Shown: one piece after another, positions 11,101-20,693 of the stretch
Layout: each line of letters opens with the position of its first letter
Numbering within the stretch: the stretch's first letter is position 1
Source of the DNA: Asterias rubens
Taxonomy: Eukaryota > Echinodermata > Asteroidea > Forcipulatida > Asteriidae
Reading direction: 5' to 3'
Assembly: GCF_902459465.1 (NCBI RefSeq)
Contig: NC_047083.1
Location: 9,229,526 to 9,293,525, forward strand
Length of the DNA: 64,000 nt
The notes under the pieces: generated by a model
Database searches by the model: none
What the model was told of the DNA's origin: nothing
The model's input: only the letters and a program-made list of their open reading frames with translations
Translations under genes and position numbers: made by a program

Positions 11101-13648
11101 CAGTGAAAGTTGTAGAAGAGACGGTCATAGCATAAGAGAGGTGCTCTAATGACCTATTCTTCTGGTTTTACTCTAAACCTATAGGGTGCAAGATGTCTCA
11201 GCTAGGAAATACATGTACATCGCGATATTGCGATACTTAATCGATATCGTGATATATCGCGATATATCAATATTTCGATTAAAACCAAACCGATCCGATA
11301 TCGAAATCGTTTCCAAATTAGTATCGCGATATTCGATAATATTGTGATATCGCCTAAGCTTATATAATACACTCCTAACTCATTTATCATTTCGGCTTCC
11401 AAGTAAATAAGTTTTCCATTTGTTTTTTCCCCTCTCAGAAAATTTGACGACATTTCACAGTAATGCAGTCTTTGGTCTGTCCTTCGTCTGTGGAGTCCTC
11501 ATCGTTCCAGTCGGCTTTCTCTTCTTCCCTAAAATGGTAAGAAAGTCTCTCAGTTATAGCTGAGAAATTTCAGAACTCCGAGCACAAGTACAAATACTTG
11601 ATGAAAAAAAATACTGCAAAATAAAAAAATTACAGTTAGCGGTCTCCCTATGTTGTCAATATCTTTGTTCGGGGATGGCAAACAAAATAAATAAACAAAT
11701 AAAATAAATAACTGCCTTTTAAAGACACTGGGGTGGATTTCACAAAGGTAGTCCTAACTTAGGACTAGTCCTAGGAAATGCTAAGAGATAGGACTGGTCC
11801 TAAGTTAGGACCAATTTCGTCATCCTAACTTAGGACTGGTCCTATCTCTTAGCATTGCCTAGGACTAGTCCTAAGTTTAGGACTACCTTTGTGAAATCCA
11901 CCCCTGGACATCTTTGGTAATTGTCAAAGGCCAGTCTTCTCACTTGGTGTATCTCAACATATGCCTCAAGCTACCGGGCAATCTTGGTGGTCTAGTTGGT
12001 AAGACACTGCTCTAGAATTGCTAAGGTTGTTGATTCGATTCTCACCGGCGTTATATGCCTGTGATTTTGTTCACAGAACTCGGGGAGTATACAGTGCTAA
12101 CACACATCAGTGTATATGGGTAAAACAAAAATTAATATTCTTTATCCCTGATTCAAATTTAACATCTATCAAAATATTGTTATATTTTGTTAAATTTTCA
12201 GCTTAGCATGGTCTCCACTGCCGTCTGGGGATCCTATCTGGTCTGTACGTCCATCAGTTATTTCACCACAGGCATTCTGCACTACCTGATTTACAATGTG
12301 CTGCGACGAGCAATGATGGAGAAGTACGCCCTCGCCTACCACGCGGCCGAGTTTGAGATCATCGGTACGTTGTATAACCCTTTAAAGACTAAGCCAGTGC
12401 AACTAGTTAGATTTACTACTCGACTAGTCGTGCCTCAAATAGTCGTGCCTCAAATAGTCGCGACGTTGACACTAGTTGCGACTAATTGTTAATCACCCAG
12501 GGCAGTTATTAAATGGTTGCATGGTTTGTATAGCGCTTAATACAACCAAAGGGCGTCTCAAAGCGCGCCCAACTTTATTACCCCTGGTCACTGGGCCATT
12601 TAATTCATTCCTTAAGCCGTCTCAGCAACCTGGGGAGTATATAGCTCCAAATATGGTGCCAAATATGCAGCGCATTAAGCTAAATCAATCACAAGAACCT
12701 CCCCTCTCAAGTAACCATTTATAGTGTCTTGCTTAGGGACACAAGTGTCATGACCAGGACTTAAAAGAAACACCAGAGTTTTGAATTCCGTGCTCGTAGC
12801 CACTCGGCAACTATTTACCCCTGGGTGGAGAGAAGCAATTATAGTAGGCCCTAAAGTGTCTTGCTTAGGGGCACAAGTGTCTTGCTGGGACTCGAACCCA
12901 CACTCTGCTGAAAAGAAACACGAGAGTTTTGAATTCCGTGCTTTTAGCCACTTGGCCACTATTTACCCCTGGGGTGGAGAGAAGCAATTATAGTAGGCCC
13001 TAAAGTGTCTTGCTCAGGGTCACAAGTGTCATGGCCGGGACTCGAACCCACACTCTGCTGAACAGAAACACCAAAGTTTTGAGTCCGGTGCTCTTAACTG
13101 CTAGGCCACACGCCACGTCAAGACCAGGACTCGAACCCACACTATGCTGATCAGAAACACCAGTTTTGAATTCTGTGCTCTTAGCCACTCCACTCCCGAT
13201 ATACCAAAACCCAAATTTAAATTTCTATTACCTTTGTTGTTATGTTCTTCAGATTAAGTTCTATTCACATCGTGGTTTGTCAGTGCCGACCTCACTTTAT
13301 GACCGGGATTTGAACACGTACCCTGAATTCATAGCTCTGAGCCACTCAGCCATGACACCCTAGCTTTGAGTTTTTGCATGGAGCCTTACATTTATCACCT
13401 TGTTTTGTTATCTTCTTTCAGACTATGTCCTATTCACGTCGTGGTTCGTCTCATCTGTCTTCGGCGTTGTCCTCCAACATCGTCTGACAAAGGACAGTGC
13501 TACGACCTTCCCGCCGTGCCCGTACGACGAATGGAAAGGACGTCAGAAGATTTGTCTCCTGGAGCCGGATGAGAGACAGATTCAACAAGTTGCTAGCGGC
13601 TACCAACCATCAGAGAACTCGCCCCTTCTTGGAGACCAAGTATCTTGA
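5158..13648 (+). CDS. TM7SF3: TM7SF3-like seven-transmembrane protein, ten coding exons, complete
   Basis: Coding exons, all with AG/GT borders: 5158-5230, 6249-6617, 7594-7889, 8038-8215, 9001-9087, 9647-9727, 10287-10442, 11439-11536, 12202-12364, 13422-13648. They join in frame to 1,728 nt, 575 aa plus stop. Residues 1-20 are a hydrophobic signal peptide (MELHSLLCVFLILQ...). Residues 21-305 form an ectodomain with several N-glycosylation sequons (NLS, NTT, NDT, NRS, NTS, NIT) and cysteines. Residues 306-520 hold seven hydrophobic segments, about 308-327, 336-355, 362-382, 388-410, 424-443, 448-475 and 502-518. A short cytoplasmic tail ends in a polar stretch with SPLL. From memory, human TM7SF3 has the same plan and about 570 residues. 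In mammals it is reported as a membrane protein affecting protein homeostasis and cell survival. Most introns are phase 1; those after exons 3 and 8 are phase 0. The start is the only ATG that gives a signal peptide before the first donor. Exon structure is seen directly; the name rests on architecture and length. Confidence 0.83.
5231..6248. other. TM7SF3 intron 1, no feature beyond a G-run
   Basis: The donor is 'gtaggttt' at 5,231 and the acceptor 'tctctccacag' ends at 6,248. A G-run lies near 5,526-5,542. No repeat family or embedded gene was recognised. Confidence 0.55.
6704..7072. mobile_element. Family A inverted-repeat element (MITE-like) in TM7SF3 intron 2
   Basis: Both ends carry TTAAAGGCAGTGGACACT in inverted orientation, and the interior has the family body, including the inner palindrome 'gagacctc...gaggtctcgaaatc'. 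It lies about 90 bp after the exon 2 donor. There is no coding capacity, so if mobile it would need a transposase supplied elsewhere. Confidence 0.85.
8262..8458 (+). mobile_element. LINE 3'-end fragment in TM7SF3 intron 4
   Basis: The frame reads YYGDHAFPVIAPILWNKLP, then a stretch ending FESLLQTHLF. This is the typical C-terminal signature of CR1/L2-like non-LTR retrotransposon ORF2 (pattern YGxRAFxxAAPxLWNxLP ... FKxxLKTxLF). The reverse transcriptase core is absent. It is joined directly to a family B element at 8,459. The leader around 8,250-8,310 recurs at 8,730-8,800, so the insertion site may itself be a repeat. Confidence 0.7.
8459..8669. mobile_element. Family B inverted-repeat element (GGGCCCAATTTCATAGAGC ends)
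   Basis: It opens with 'gggcccaatttcatagagct' and closes with the near-complement 'agctccatgaaattgggccc'. The interior is rich in 'cttagca'-type words. It is a non-coding MITE-like unit, and related copies occur elsewhere in the window. Confidence 0.8.
8731..8800 (+). repeat. Second copy of the 'gttgccttggatcag' leader sequence
   Basis: The 60-70 bp beginning 'gggacgcgttgccttggatc' nearly match 8,250-8,310. Two partial copies of one dispersed repeat therefore flank the LINE and family B pieces in this intron. Confidence 0.6.
9147..9308 (+). mobile_element. tRNA-derived SINE, type 1
   Basis: It has a tRNA-like head with 'tctagttggta' near the A-box position and the B box 'gggttcgaatccc'. CTCGG at the 5' side can pair with CCGAG at the 3' side. 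A constant tail follows ('tgcctgtgatgtttttcaca', then 'cacatcgatgtatgggtaaa'). The same head and tail recur at 11,968, 28,018 and 61,485 (reversed), so this is a dispersed element and not a functional tRNA gene. Confidence 0.8.
9742..9900 (+). mobile_element. tRNA-derived SINE, type 2
   Basis: B-box-like 'gttcgaatcccacc' is followed by 'tggactgggttttcagcccc' and 'cgtgggtttttcctgg'. The same tail recurs at 55,650-55,790. It lies in TM7SF3 intron 6. Confidence 0.65.
10992..11363. mobile_element. Foldback element rich in CGATA/TATCG words
   Basis: The ends 'aagcttgggcgatatcg' and 'cgatattgtgatatcgcc...aagctt' are inverted. Blocks at 10,995-11,070 and 11,218-11,350 are dense in overlapping CGATAT, ATCGCG and TCGATA. 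The 150 bp between them are ordinary sequence. It lies in TM7SF3 intron 7 and is probably a non-autonomous inverted-repeat transposon. Confidence 0.6.
11717..11966. mobile_element. Family A fragment split by a hairpin insertion
   Basis: The family A terminus 'ttttaaagacact' is interrupted at 11,730 and resumes as 'tggacatctttggtaattg' at 11,905. It is then cut off by a type 1 SINE near 11,968. Confidence 0.7.
11730..11904. repeat. Long near-perfect hairpin, arms about 80 bp
   Basis: The left arm starts 'ggggtggatttcacaaaggt' and the right arm ends with its complement. Between them are repeated 'cctaacttaggactagtcct' words. The arms match almost base for base, with a short loop around 'accaatttcgtcat'. 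It is nested inside the family A copy. Confidence 0.85.
11968..12150 (+). mobile_element. tRNA-derived SINE, type 1 (diverged)
   Basis: It has the same layout as the 9,147 copy: 'gctaccgggcaatcttggtg', a decayed B box 'gttgattcgattctcacc', then the 'cacatcagtgtatatgggta' tail. It lies in TM7SF3 intron 8. Confidence 0.75.
12725..13190 (-). mobile_element. Run of three to four tRNA-like SINE heads (type 3), reverse orientation
   Basis: Repeated units read on the minus strand contain 'cagcagagtgtgggttcgag' (B box) followed by 'aagacacttgtg'. Units start near 12,725, 12,855, 13,010 and 13,115 and partly share the 'ggagagaagcaattatagta' linker. They occupy TM7SF3 intron 9. The heads match the array at 37,000-37,660 and the SINE at 48,950-49,245. 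Confidence 0.75.
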
Positions 13649-14060
13649 ATTTGGTGTCTCAAAACTCGGGCGGTGTTCTTGGATTGATGGGGGGGGGGGG
13701 GAGGCAAAGATGGAAGACTTGTAGAACACTCTCGGCTTCCAAAACTTGGAGCACTCATGTTTTTTTGAGGACCAATTATCTTGAAGTCGGGGTGTTCTTG
13801 AAATGGGGGGGGGGGTGGTAGAAGAGTGAAGACATGTGGGAACAATCTTGGGTACCAACCATCACAAAACACATCCATTCTTGGGGACCAAGTATCTTGA
13901 AGTTGGTGTCTTAAAACTCTGGGTGTTCTTGTATTTGGGGGGGGGGGAGAGGAAACAATCTCGGCTTCAGACCTGTGGAGAATGATTACCCCTTTTCAAG
14001 GACCAAGTATCTTAAAGTTGGTGTCTCAAATTTCTGGGGGTGTTCTTGGAAAGGGGGGCG
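13598..14060 (+). repeat. Degenerate tandem repeat running from the TM7SF3 stop into its 3' UTR
   Basis: A unit of roughly 110-135 bp occurs about four times. It contains 'taccaaccatca', 'ggaccaagtatcttgaa', 'tggtgtctcaaaactc', 'ggtgttcttgga' and then a G-run. Copies start near 13,598, 13,734, 13,850 and 13,960. The first copy is translated: it encodes the C-terminal YQPSENSPLLGDQVS and the stop. The later copies are noncoding. Confidence 0.8.
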
Positions 14061-14510
14061 GGGGCAAAAAGGGAAGACGATAACTTGTTTCTGCTAAGCA
14101 GATTTCGTGCTCACAAGCTTTAGAAAATTGGGCCCAGATGGGAAGGTAAACTCCAGTGTCTGTTGCCATTTTTGGAATGGCACGAAAAAGTCTTGTTTTC
14201 TGAGCAGAAACATTTTCCACTGTTCCAGAGCTTTTTTTAAATGCGTACATGACACAGTTACCCTATGGCTCAATTGTATAAAGCTGTTAAGCAGAAGATA
14301 CTGCTTGACAAATGTTGTTTGTTTAGCAAAAACTGAGTGAAGCACCAGCCAAAACAATGCAAAGTTAATGCAATGTTGGCTGGTAACCTGTTCCTGCTAA
14401 GCAATACTTTTTTTGTGCTTAGCAAGTTTTTGTGCTTACAGGCTCAGTTTGCTTAACAAAAACAATATGTAACTTTTGCTTACTTCATACAGGTTACCAG
14501 TGTCATTTAT
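14061..14510. mobile_element. Family B-related sequence, two decayed units
   Basis: 'tgctaagcagatttcgtgct' ending in 'aaattgggccc' at about 14,134 is one end. A second unit from about 14,270 ('caattgtataaagctgttaa') repeats the 'gctaagca' and 'ttaccag' words. It lies downstream of TM7SF3. Confidence 0.55.
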
Positions 14511-14799
14511 TTTGACTGGTACCCGCATATCAAAATCAAGTTGCTTCGTGTGACAAAGCCTTATAATACTTACCTTGTGTTTTTATTTGTGGGAAAGTTC
14601 CCCATAAACTACGCTTTAAAAATGTGCCTTATAATGAAAACTATTACATACTATTTTTTTTTTTATTTTATATTTTATACTTTAAAGAAATAAAGGAAGC
14701 AAAGGCATTCCTTTGTATAATGTAGCTACTTGTAGATGCTTTTTTTTTTTTTTTTTTAAATCTGGATGTGAGTGAACCAGAAGTATTTACACAACATTT

Positions 14800-15075
14800 C
14801 ATTTTAATGGCCTTGCAGAGGGAAAGGCACAGGGGGTGAGCCTTGCATTTTTGCGAAAAATTGGCACAAATTTGATAATTCCACAAGGGGGTTAGTCTTG
14901 CAATTGTTCATTGTAATGTGTCAAAATTTGGTAAGTACACAAGGGGTGAGCTTTGCAGTTTTGCTGACAATTGGCAAAAAAAATAATATATAAAATCACA
15001 AAGGGTTTTCCTTGCATTGTTCTGGGAAATAAGCCAAATTGGATAAATTCACAAAGGGTAAGCCCTTCATTTTTT
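14800..15075 (+). repeat. Degenerate tandem repeat, 'cacaaggggtgagccttgca' unit
   Basis: About four to five units of 60-70 bp each contain a variant of 'cacaaggggtgagc.ttgca' plus 'attggcaaa'. Reverse-complement relatives appear at 46,580-46,800 and 48,330-48,545. Confidence 0.6.
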
Positions 15076-15750
15076 TTTTTAAATATAATTTCCGGCCCTT
15101 TTTCAAAATATGCAAAGCTTGCTTTTTCTGATTACAGAAAGATGTATTATTATTCATTTTAAAAAGAGGTAATTTTTCATTTTAGTTTGTATTATTTTGT
15201 TTTCTTGTTTCACTGACTTGAACATAATCTATGTATATGTAAAAAGTTGTCTTTTATTGTGTCTGAAATAATTAAATGATGTAAAAAAATATAAAATCAA
15301 TCAAGTTGTTACACAGTCCAAAGATTTAAGAAATTATTAATTTAGTTTAATAATAGAAAATCAGTTTGTATTCTTCAGTTCTTAATCTGTTTTTCTTTTT
15401 TATGCACCAATAATTGTCAACTGAAATTTGTAATTCTAATAATCAAGTTCATGATCAAACTATATAGTGCAAATTAATTATTAAAGAAATTTCATTTGTA
15501 GTAAAAAATAGTATCTACGCCAGAAATGGTTGATCTATAAACTCTGCTGTGTAATTAATGTTCTTGTATAAACCGTAATATGTTTTTATATTATGTTTTT
15601 CCTCTTAAACAAATGTACTTTGAGGCAAATTACAACTTTGGATTTTAGAACTGCTTGATTGTTTTAATCCCACATAAATGTAGATACATGTAAATACTTT
15701 ACAGCTAATCTGTTTTGCATATTTCCAAAGGGAAATAAATCCATACAAAA
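15076..15750. other. AT-rich, no gene recognised
   Basis: Very AT-rich sequence without splice-flanked frames. It could include the distal 3' UTR of the upstream gene, but no poly(A) site can be chosen with confidence. Confidence 0.4.
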
Positions 15751-16010
15751 ATAACGAACCTGTGAAAAGTTTGGCTCAATTGGTCATCGAAGTTGCAAGA
15801 GAATAAGGAACGAAATTTGTGGGTATTCAGATGCATATCAATAAAGTCTCTTTGTATTTTGAGTGAGAAATAACCTCTTTCTCAAAAACTTAGTTGCTTC
15901 AGAGGGAGCTGTTTCACAATTATTTATACTATCAATATCTCTCCACTGCTCGTTACCAAGGAAGTTGTTTTGCTATTTTGGGTAATTAACAATAGTGTTC
16001 TAGTGCTCTT
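15751..16010. mobile_element. Family A element, decayed
   Basis: It retains 'acctgtgaaaagtttggctc', 'cttcagagggagctgtttca' and the end 'aatagtgttctagtgctctt'. One terminal repeat is missing. The 130 bp that follow resemble 47,690-47,800 in direct orientation. Confidence 0.65.
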
Positions 16011-16970
16011 AATAAGAATTTAATTTAAAGCTGTAAGGAATGAAAAATAGTAACAGTGATTTATTGTACCGTATACTTCCATAATACCAATCAATTGAAT
16101 ATACAACAAGATAAAAACTCAGAAATAAATAAAATAATTCAAAATGGCATCGAGCTTTTAAGAAAAATTGTGTCAAAAGAGGCCGTTTCTTTGTAGAGTA
16201 GTTATGAAGTGGTTTACATCTGGAGGATTTTTTTTTTTTCAAAACTGTTTTTATGCAAGTCGCCCGACATACAAGGCCTAAAGGCCACTTCAAGGTGTCG
16301 GCTACAAATTTTTACCAGGGGCCGTTGCCGCATAATCCTGGGCTGAAACAGGGCTACACAGTGCATAGGGATGTAGGCTTGGGCATCTCCATCAGAAGCT
16401 CATGGCCGGTGGAGCAGAAAGCATTACCTCCCTTTTGTGGAATTGGTTTAAGTAATGGAATCAGAAGAGCCTACTGCATGCATCCATTGTATTTTTCCCA
16501 GTTTTTTTTTCTTCGTATAATTATTAATCCCCTAAATAAAGCTAATTTATTGGGCCAAGTTTATAATAAAAAAGCATCAGTGGAGCCCCATATGCATCTT
16601 TTTAGAGTTTAAAATCACAACTTAAGAATTGATAAAACTGATAAAATTGCTGGACCTCCCCTTTCTTTTCTTTTTAGATTTTGCCCTTTTTATATTACAC
16701 TAAATATAAATCTTATTTGGGGGTTTAGTTATAATATTAAAAAGGCATCAAAAGAGCCAACTGCATCATTTTTAGAGCAGAAAAACACAACTTACAATTA
16801 TTGAAAAAAATAATTTGATAAAATTCATGTTGCGGTAAACACCAATAAATAAATCCCATAATATGGGTCTGTACAAAGGCATCTGTGGTGTCACAACATC
16901 GCATAAACAGAATGAATTGTTTTTTTGTTTCTTTACAATTTCATTTTTTATTGTGGATTTAATTTTCGAC
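16011..16970. other. Intergenic; a GC-richer block at 16,255-16,440 is probably a repeat
   Basis: The block 'gtcgcccgacatacaaggcc' to about 16,440 stands out from the AT-rich flanks in composition. It has an open 119-codon frame but no family motif or splice context. I take it for a dispersed repeat remnant. The rest shows nothing. Confidence 0.4.
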
Positions 16971-17446
16971 AGGTTGACCATGGAGGTGAAAGTTTTCGAC
17001 AATGATTAAATAAAATGTAAACAGCGCCCTCAATATTGAGGGCGCTATTGTTCAGAAGTTTTACTGAATTAGTATGGTGCTTAAACTATTTTGTGTTACG
17101 TAGGTATTTGTATGAAGAAACGAGCCAACGACTGGGGACTAGACTGTTGGTGGGAAAATTGACTTCTGCAACGAAAATGCATCTTTGTTGTTGTTATGGT
17201 TTGTTATGGTTGGGACGATTTTGTAGATCAGTATTCCGTTTTATGTCCCACTTCTGCGAAAGCGAGTGTCACCATGGGAATTCACATCAAATCACAGACA
17301 ACAGCCAGCCGGAGAATGAGGGCGAATTTCAGTAAGACCACCAGGCATTTTGAGTAAGTTTTGTTTGCAAGAGAGACTGTCACGCACTGACGCTGTGTGT
17401 CAAGTGTCATTTCATCATCATCATCATGTGTATCTTGTATTATCAG

Positions 17447-17531
17447 CCCAACTTGTGTGGCGGCCAAGGCTAGCTGAATCCTTCAGCTAGCCGAATCCTT
17501 CAGCTAGTCTTGGCCACACAAGTGGGGCTAA
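17447..17531. repeat. Short foldback with a duplicated 'gctagctgaatccttca' core
   Basis: 'cttgtgtggcggccaaggct' at 17,452 is matched by its complement 'agtcttggccacacaag' at 17,506-17,522. Between them, 'agctgaatccttcagctag' is nearly repeated. Confidence 0.75.
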
Positions 17532-17999
17532 TCTTGTATATGTCTGTCTGCCGATTGCATAACAAACACTGATTGAATATGAATGATTGATAATGATGTT
17601 CTTCATCTCTAAGTTCTTGTGCTTAAATTTCCGCATACAATACCACAGTGTCACTATTCCAACGAGTCATGAGATGAGTGTCACTTGTTGCCACTGACAT
17701 TGTTGGTTGGTAACAGTGTGTGTGTCGTGTGTGACAGCCGCAGGATTGAGTGATTATGTGCGCCCCCCCCCTTCCGGCCCACACATGGTGAATTATGTCG
17801 TCATTTTGTACAAATTTGAATGTTTTTACTCTTAATTGTGTTGTACATGTGGACCAATAACGCATAATAACTATTTTCTTCCCTTATTTCTTGCTTAAAT
17901 TTTCATTCTTGAATAATTTATTTATTTTCAAAACTATTTTTATACATAAATACAGTACCTTTGCAATTTTGCAATTTTGTTGATTAATAATAATCAGTT

Positions 18000-18695
18000 T
18001 CTTCCCTCATTTCTTGCTTAAATCTTGTATTTTAAAATAATTTCATTTTGTGAATATTTTTGTTGTATAATAATAACAACAGTTTCTTCCTTATTTCTTG
18101 CTTAAATCTTGTGTTTAAAAATAATTTCATTTTGTGAATATTTTTGTTGTATAATAATAACAACAGTTTCTTCCTTATTTCTTGCTTAAATCTTGTGTTT
18201 AAAAATAATTTCATTTTGTGAATATTTTTGTTGTATAATAATAACAACAGTTTCTTCCCTTATTTCTTGCTTAAATCTTGTATTTAAAAATAATTTCATT
18301 GTGTGAATATTTTTGTTGCATAATAATAACAACAGTTTCTTCCCTTATTTCTTGCTTAAATCTTGTATTTAAAAATAATTTCATTTTGTGAATATTTTTG
18401 TTGCATAATAATAACAACAATTTCTGCCTTATTTCTTGCTTAAATCTTGTGTTTAAAAATAATGTCATGTTGTGAATATTTTTGTTGTATAATAATAACA
18501 ACAGTTTATTCCCTTATTTCTTGCTTAAATCTTGTATTTAAAAATAATTTCATTTTGTGAATATTTTTGTTGTATAATAATAACAGTTTCTTCCCTTATT
18601 TTTTGCTTAAATCTTGGGTAAAAAAAAAATTCATTTTATGAATATTTTTGTTGTATAATAATAACAGTTCTTCTTCCCTTATTTCTTGCTTGCAT
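18000..18695 (+). repeat. Minisatellite, 84 bp period, about eight copies
   Basis: Each unit contains 'tttcttcccttatttcttgc', 'ttaaatcttgtatttaaaaa' and 'gaatatttttgttgtataat'. Successive 'gtttcttcc' starts at 18,082 and 18,166 give a period of 84. Open frames over the array are an artefact of 84 being a multiple of three. A reverse-complement relative fills an intron of the FGFR1OP2-like gene at 51,100-52,170. Confidence 0.9.
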
Positions 18696-19629
18696 TTCAA
18701 TTTCCATCCAAATACCTTTTTAAATTGTTTTTTTTTCTGTTTGTTTACGTAATCCAAAATATGCCTTTTTGATCGAGCCTCATTTGTATTTATAATCAAA
18801 CTTCATAGCCCTGTTTGCAATTATAAATTAGCCATAACTTTTCTCTTTTAATATCCCTTGCTTAAAACATTTATACACATTTTTATATTTTTAAAACATT
18901 TTTGTTGTCGTAGATGTTGACCAGCTGTCATACTTTATTTCCTTATAAAAACTTTGTGAGTCACAAACCCTGATATTTATGGAACCAGGTTGGCTCCACT
19001 GTTAGCACCGTAATTTATGATTTGATCAAATGTATTTATTATTTGTGTTCAAAGGAGTTGCTACTTAAAGGCCTTCAACAAGATCAAGGAGAGCATCTAC
19101 GCACAGATCCATCCAGAGCTTATCTGACTTGTAATGCTTCGGAGAGACTAAGACTGACAGAGTACAATGGACTCACCAAACCTAAACTTGTGAAAGATGG
19201 ACCTGGTAAGCTTGAGATAATTTGTATAGGCCTGGAAGTGGAATAACACAAAGGCCCTCATGCAATATATGCAAGAGGTGGCGTGCTCATCCCCACAATG
19301 TTTAGTCCACATACAAGAGTCTGATCATCAGGTACTGTTGGGAACAAGGTAGTCACCCTCATGTGTATAATGGATGCTCATTGGAAAACTAGAATGGGCA
19401 GGATTGAGGATTTAATTAATTATGCACACATATAGAAAAGTCTGTCATGTGCAGTAGACACTTGAAATGTATGTTTCGTAAAAGGCACAGATTTTTACCC
19501 CACCATAGGTACAATGTATACAGTAAAGGGTTGGGTAGAGGTTATTGCCATTAACATGTTTATTATGTCTAAAACAACTTTAACAACTTGCACTGCGAGA
19601 TGTTAAAATTTGATGACTTTTAATATTAA

Positions 19630-19775
19630 TCTTGTTGTTATTTTCAATGGTCATGGGTTTGAACCTTTACTGGAGTGATAGCCCTGTGACTGTTACACAG
19701 AACTTGATATAGTATCAAGTACACAGTGTTTAGACACAGTGTTTAAACACATAAGTGTACATGTATAATGGGTTA
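19630..19775 (+). mobile_element. Decayed type 1 tRNA-derived SINE
   Basis: 'ggtcatgggtttgaaccttt' corresponds to the B-box region, followed by the 'gccctgtgactgttacacag' and 'acacataagtgtacatgtat' tail words. Confidence 0.55.
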
Positions 19776-20479
19776 AAGTAAACCAAGTACTGACTGCCCA
19801 CCCACGCTTGAGCTACACATGCAAACATACATTTGGTCAGACATTTTAATGAAATGATCATTATTTTCGTTTTATATTTGTGAAAGACAAATAAGAAGTT
19901 AAGGGTCAAGAAATTCACAGCGTAATTTTGGGGGTAGGTCGGGTAACAAAAAACATGGCATATATTTTGTTTGGCCTTGGTGTAATTATAGGAAACCTGT
20001 CGCCCACTTACCCATTTTTTAAGGGCTTTGGAATCATATTTTTATTACGCCCCAATTATTAAAACATATCTGTTTTTTCAACATTGACTATTCTTAAAGG
20101 CCCTTAGTCACTTATTTCCCCTTCATGTTTATGTCAGAAATGTGTTATTGTAAATGTTACTGATGTTTATAAATGCTTATAATTTGCAACCCCTAGCCCA
20201 ATGTGGAGTCAAAGCTTGTATTTTTCTTACCATTTCAGGGTCTACTGCTGAACAGAGAAAATCTCCACTAGGAAAGTTCTTCGATGGAGGTTGCCAAGCA
20301 ATCTTTGACACAGGAACCTCTGTTTTGGCCAACAGTCGTTGAGGAATAGATTTCTAAGCTTGATGGGAGCTGCACCTCTTGTCATTCTCGTCAAAGTAAA
20401 GGTAAGTCCAATGGAGACTTTCAGGACACTAGATGGCTGCATAAAGAAAGCTATTTATCAGAGCACTATAACTTGCTTG

Positions 20480-20662
20480 TTAACGGCACTGGACACATTT
20501 TAGTAATTACTCACATGCCCGTAACTAGAATTTTTTAAATATTTTTATTTTTTGGGGAGGGGGGGGGCAAATGTGTATTTTTTTTCGTGGGGCGACTTGT
20601 TTTTTTTAAGGTGCATTTCTAATTCTAGGGGGAAGATTGTAATTTAAAAAAAAAAAAAAATT

Positions 20663-20693
<31 letters not shown>

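Noticed and set aside
16253-16612. 119-codon plus-strand frame
   Set aside because: It has no recognisable motif, no splice borders and a composition like a dispersed repeat.
18032-18501. Repetitive minus-strand frames (LLLLYNKNIHKMKLF units)
   Set aside because: They are translations of the 84 bp minisatellite, whose period is divisible by three. There is no gene context.
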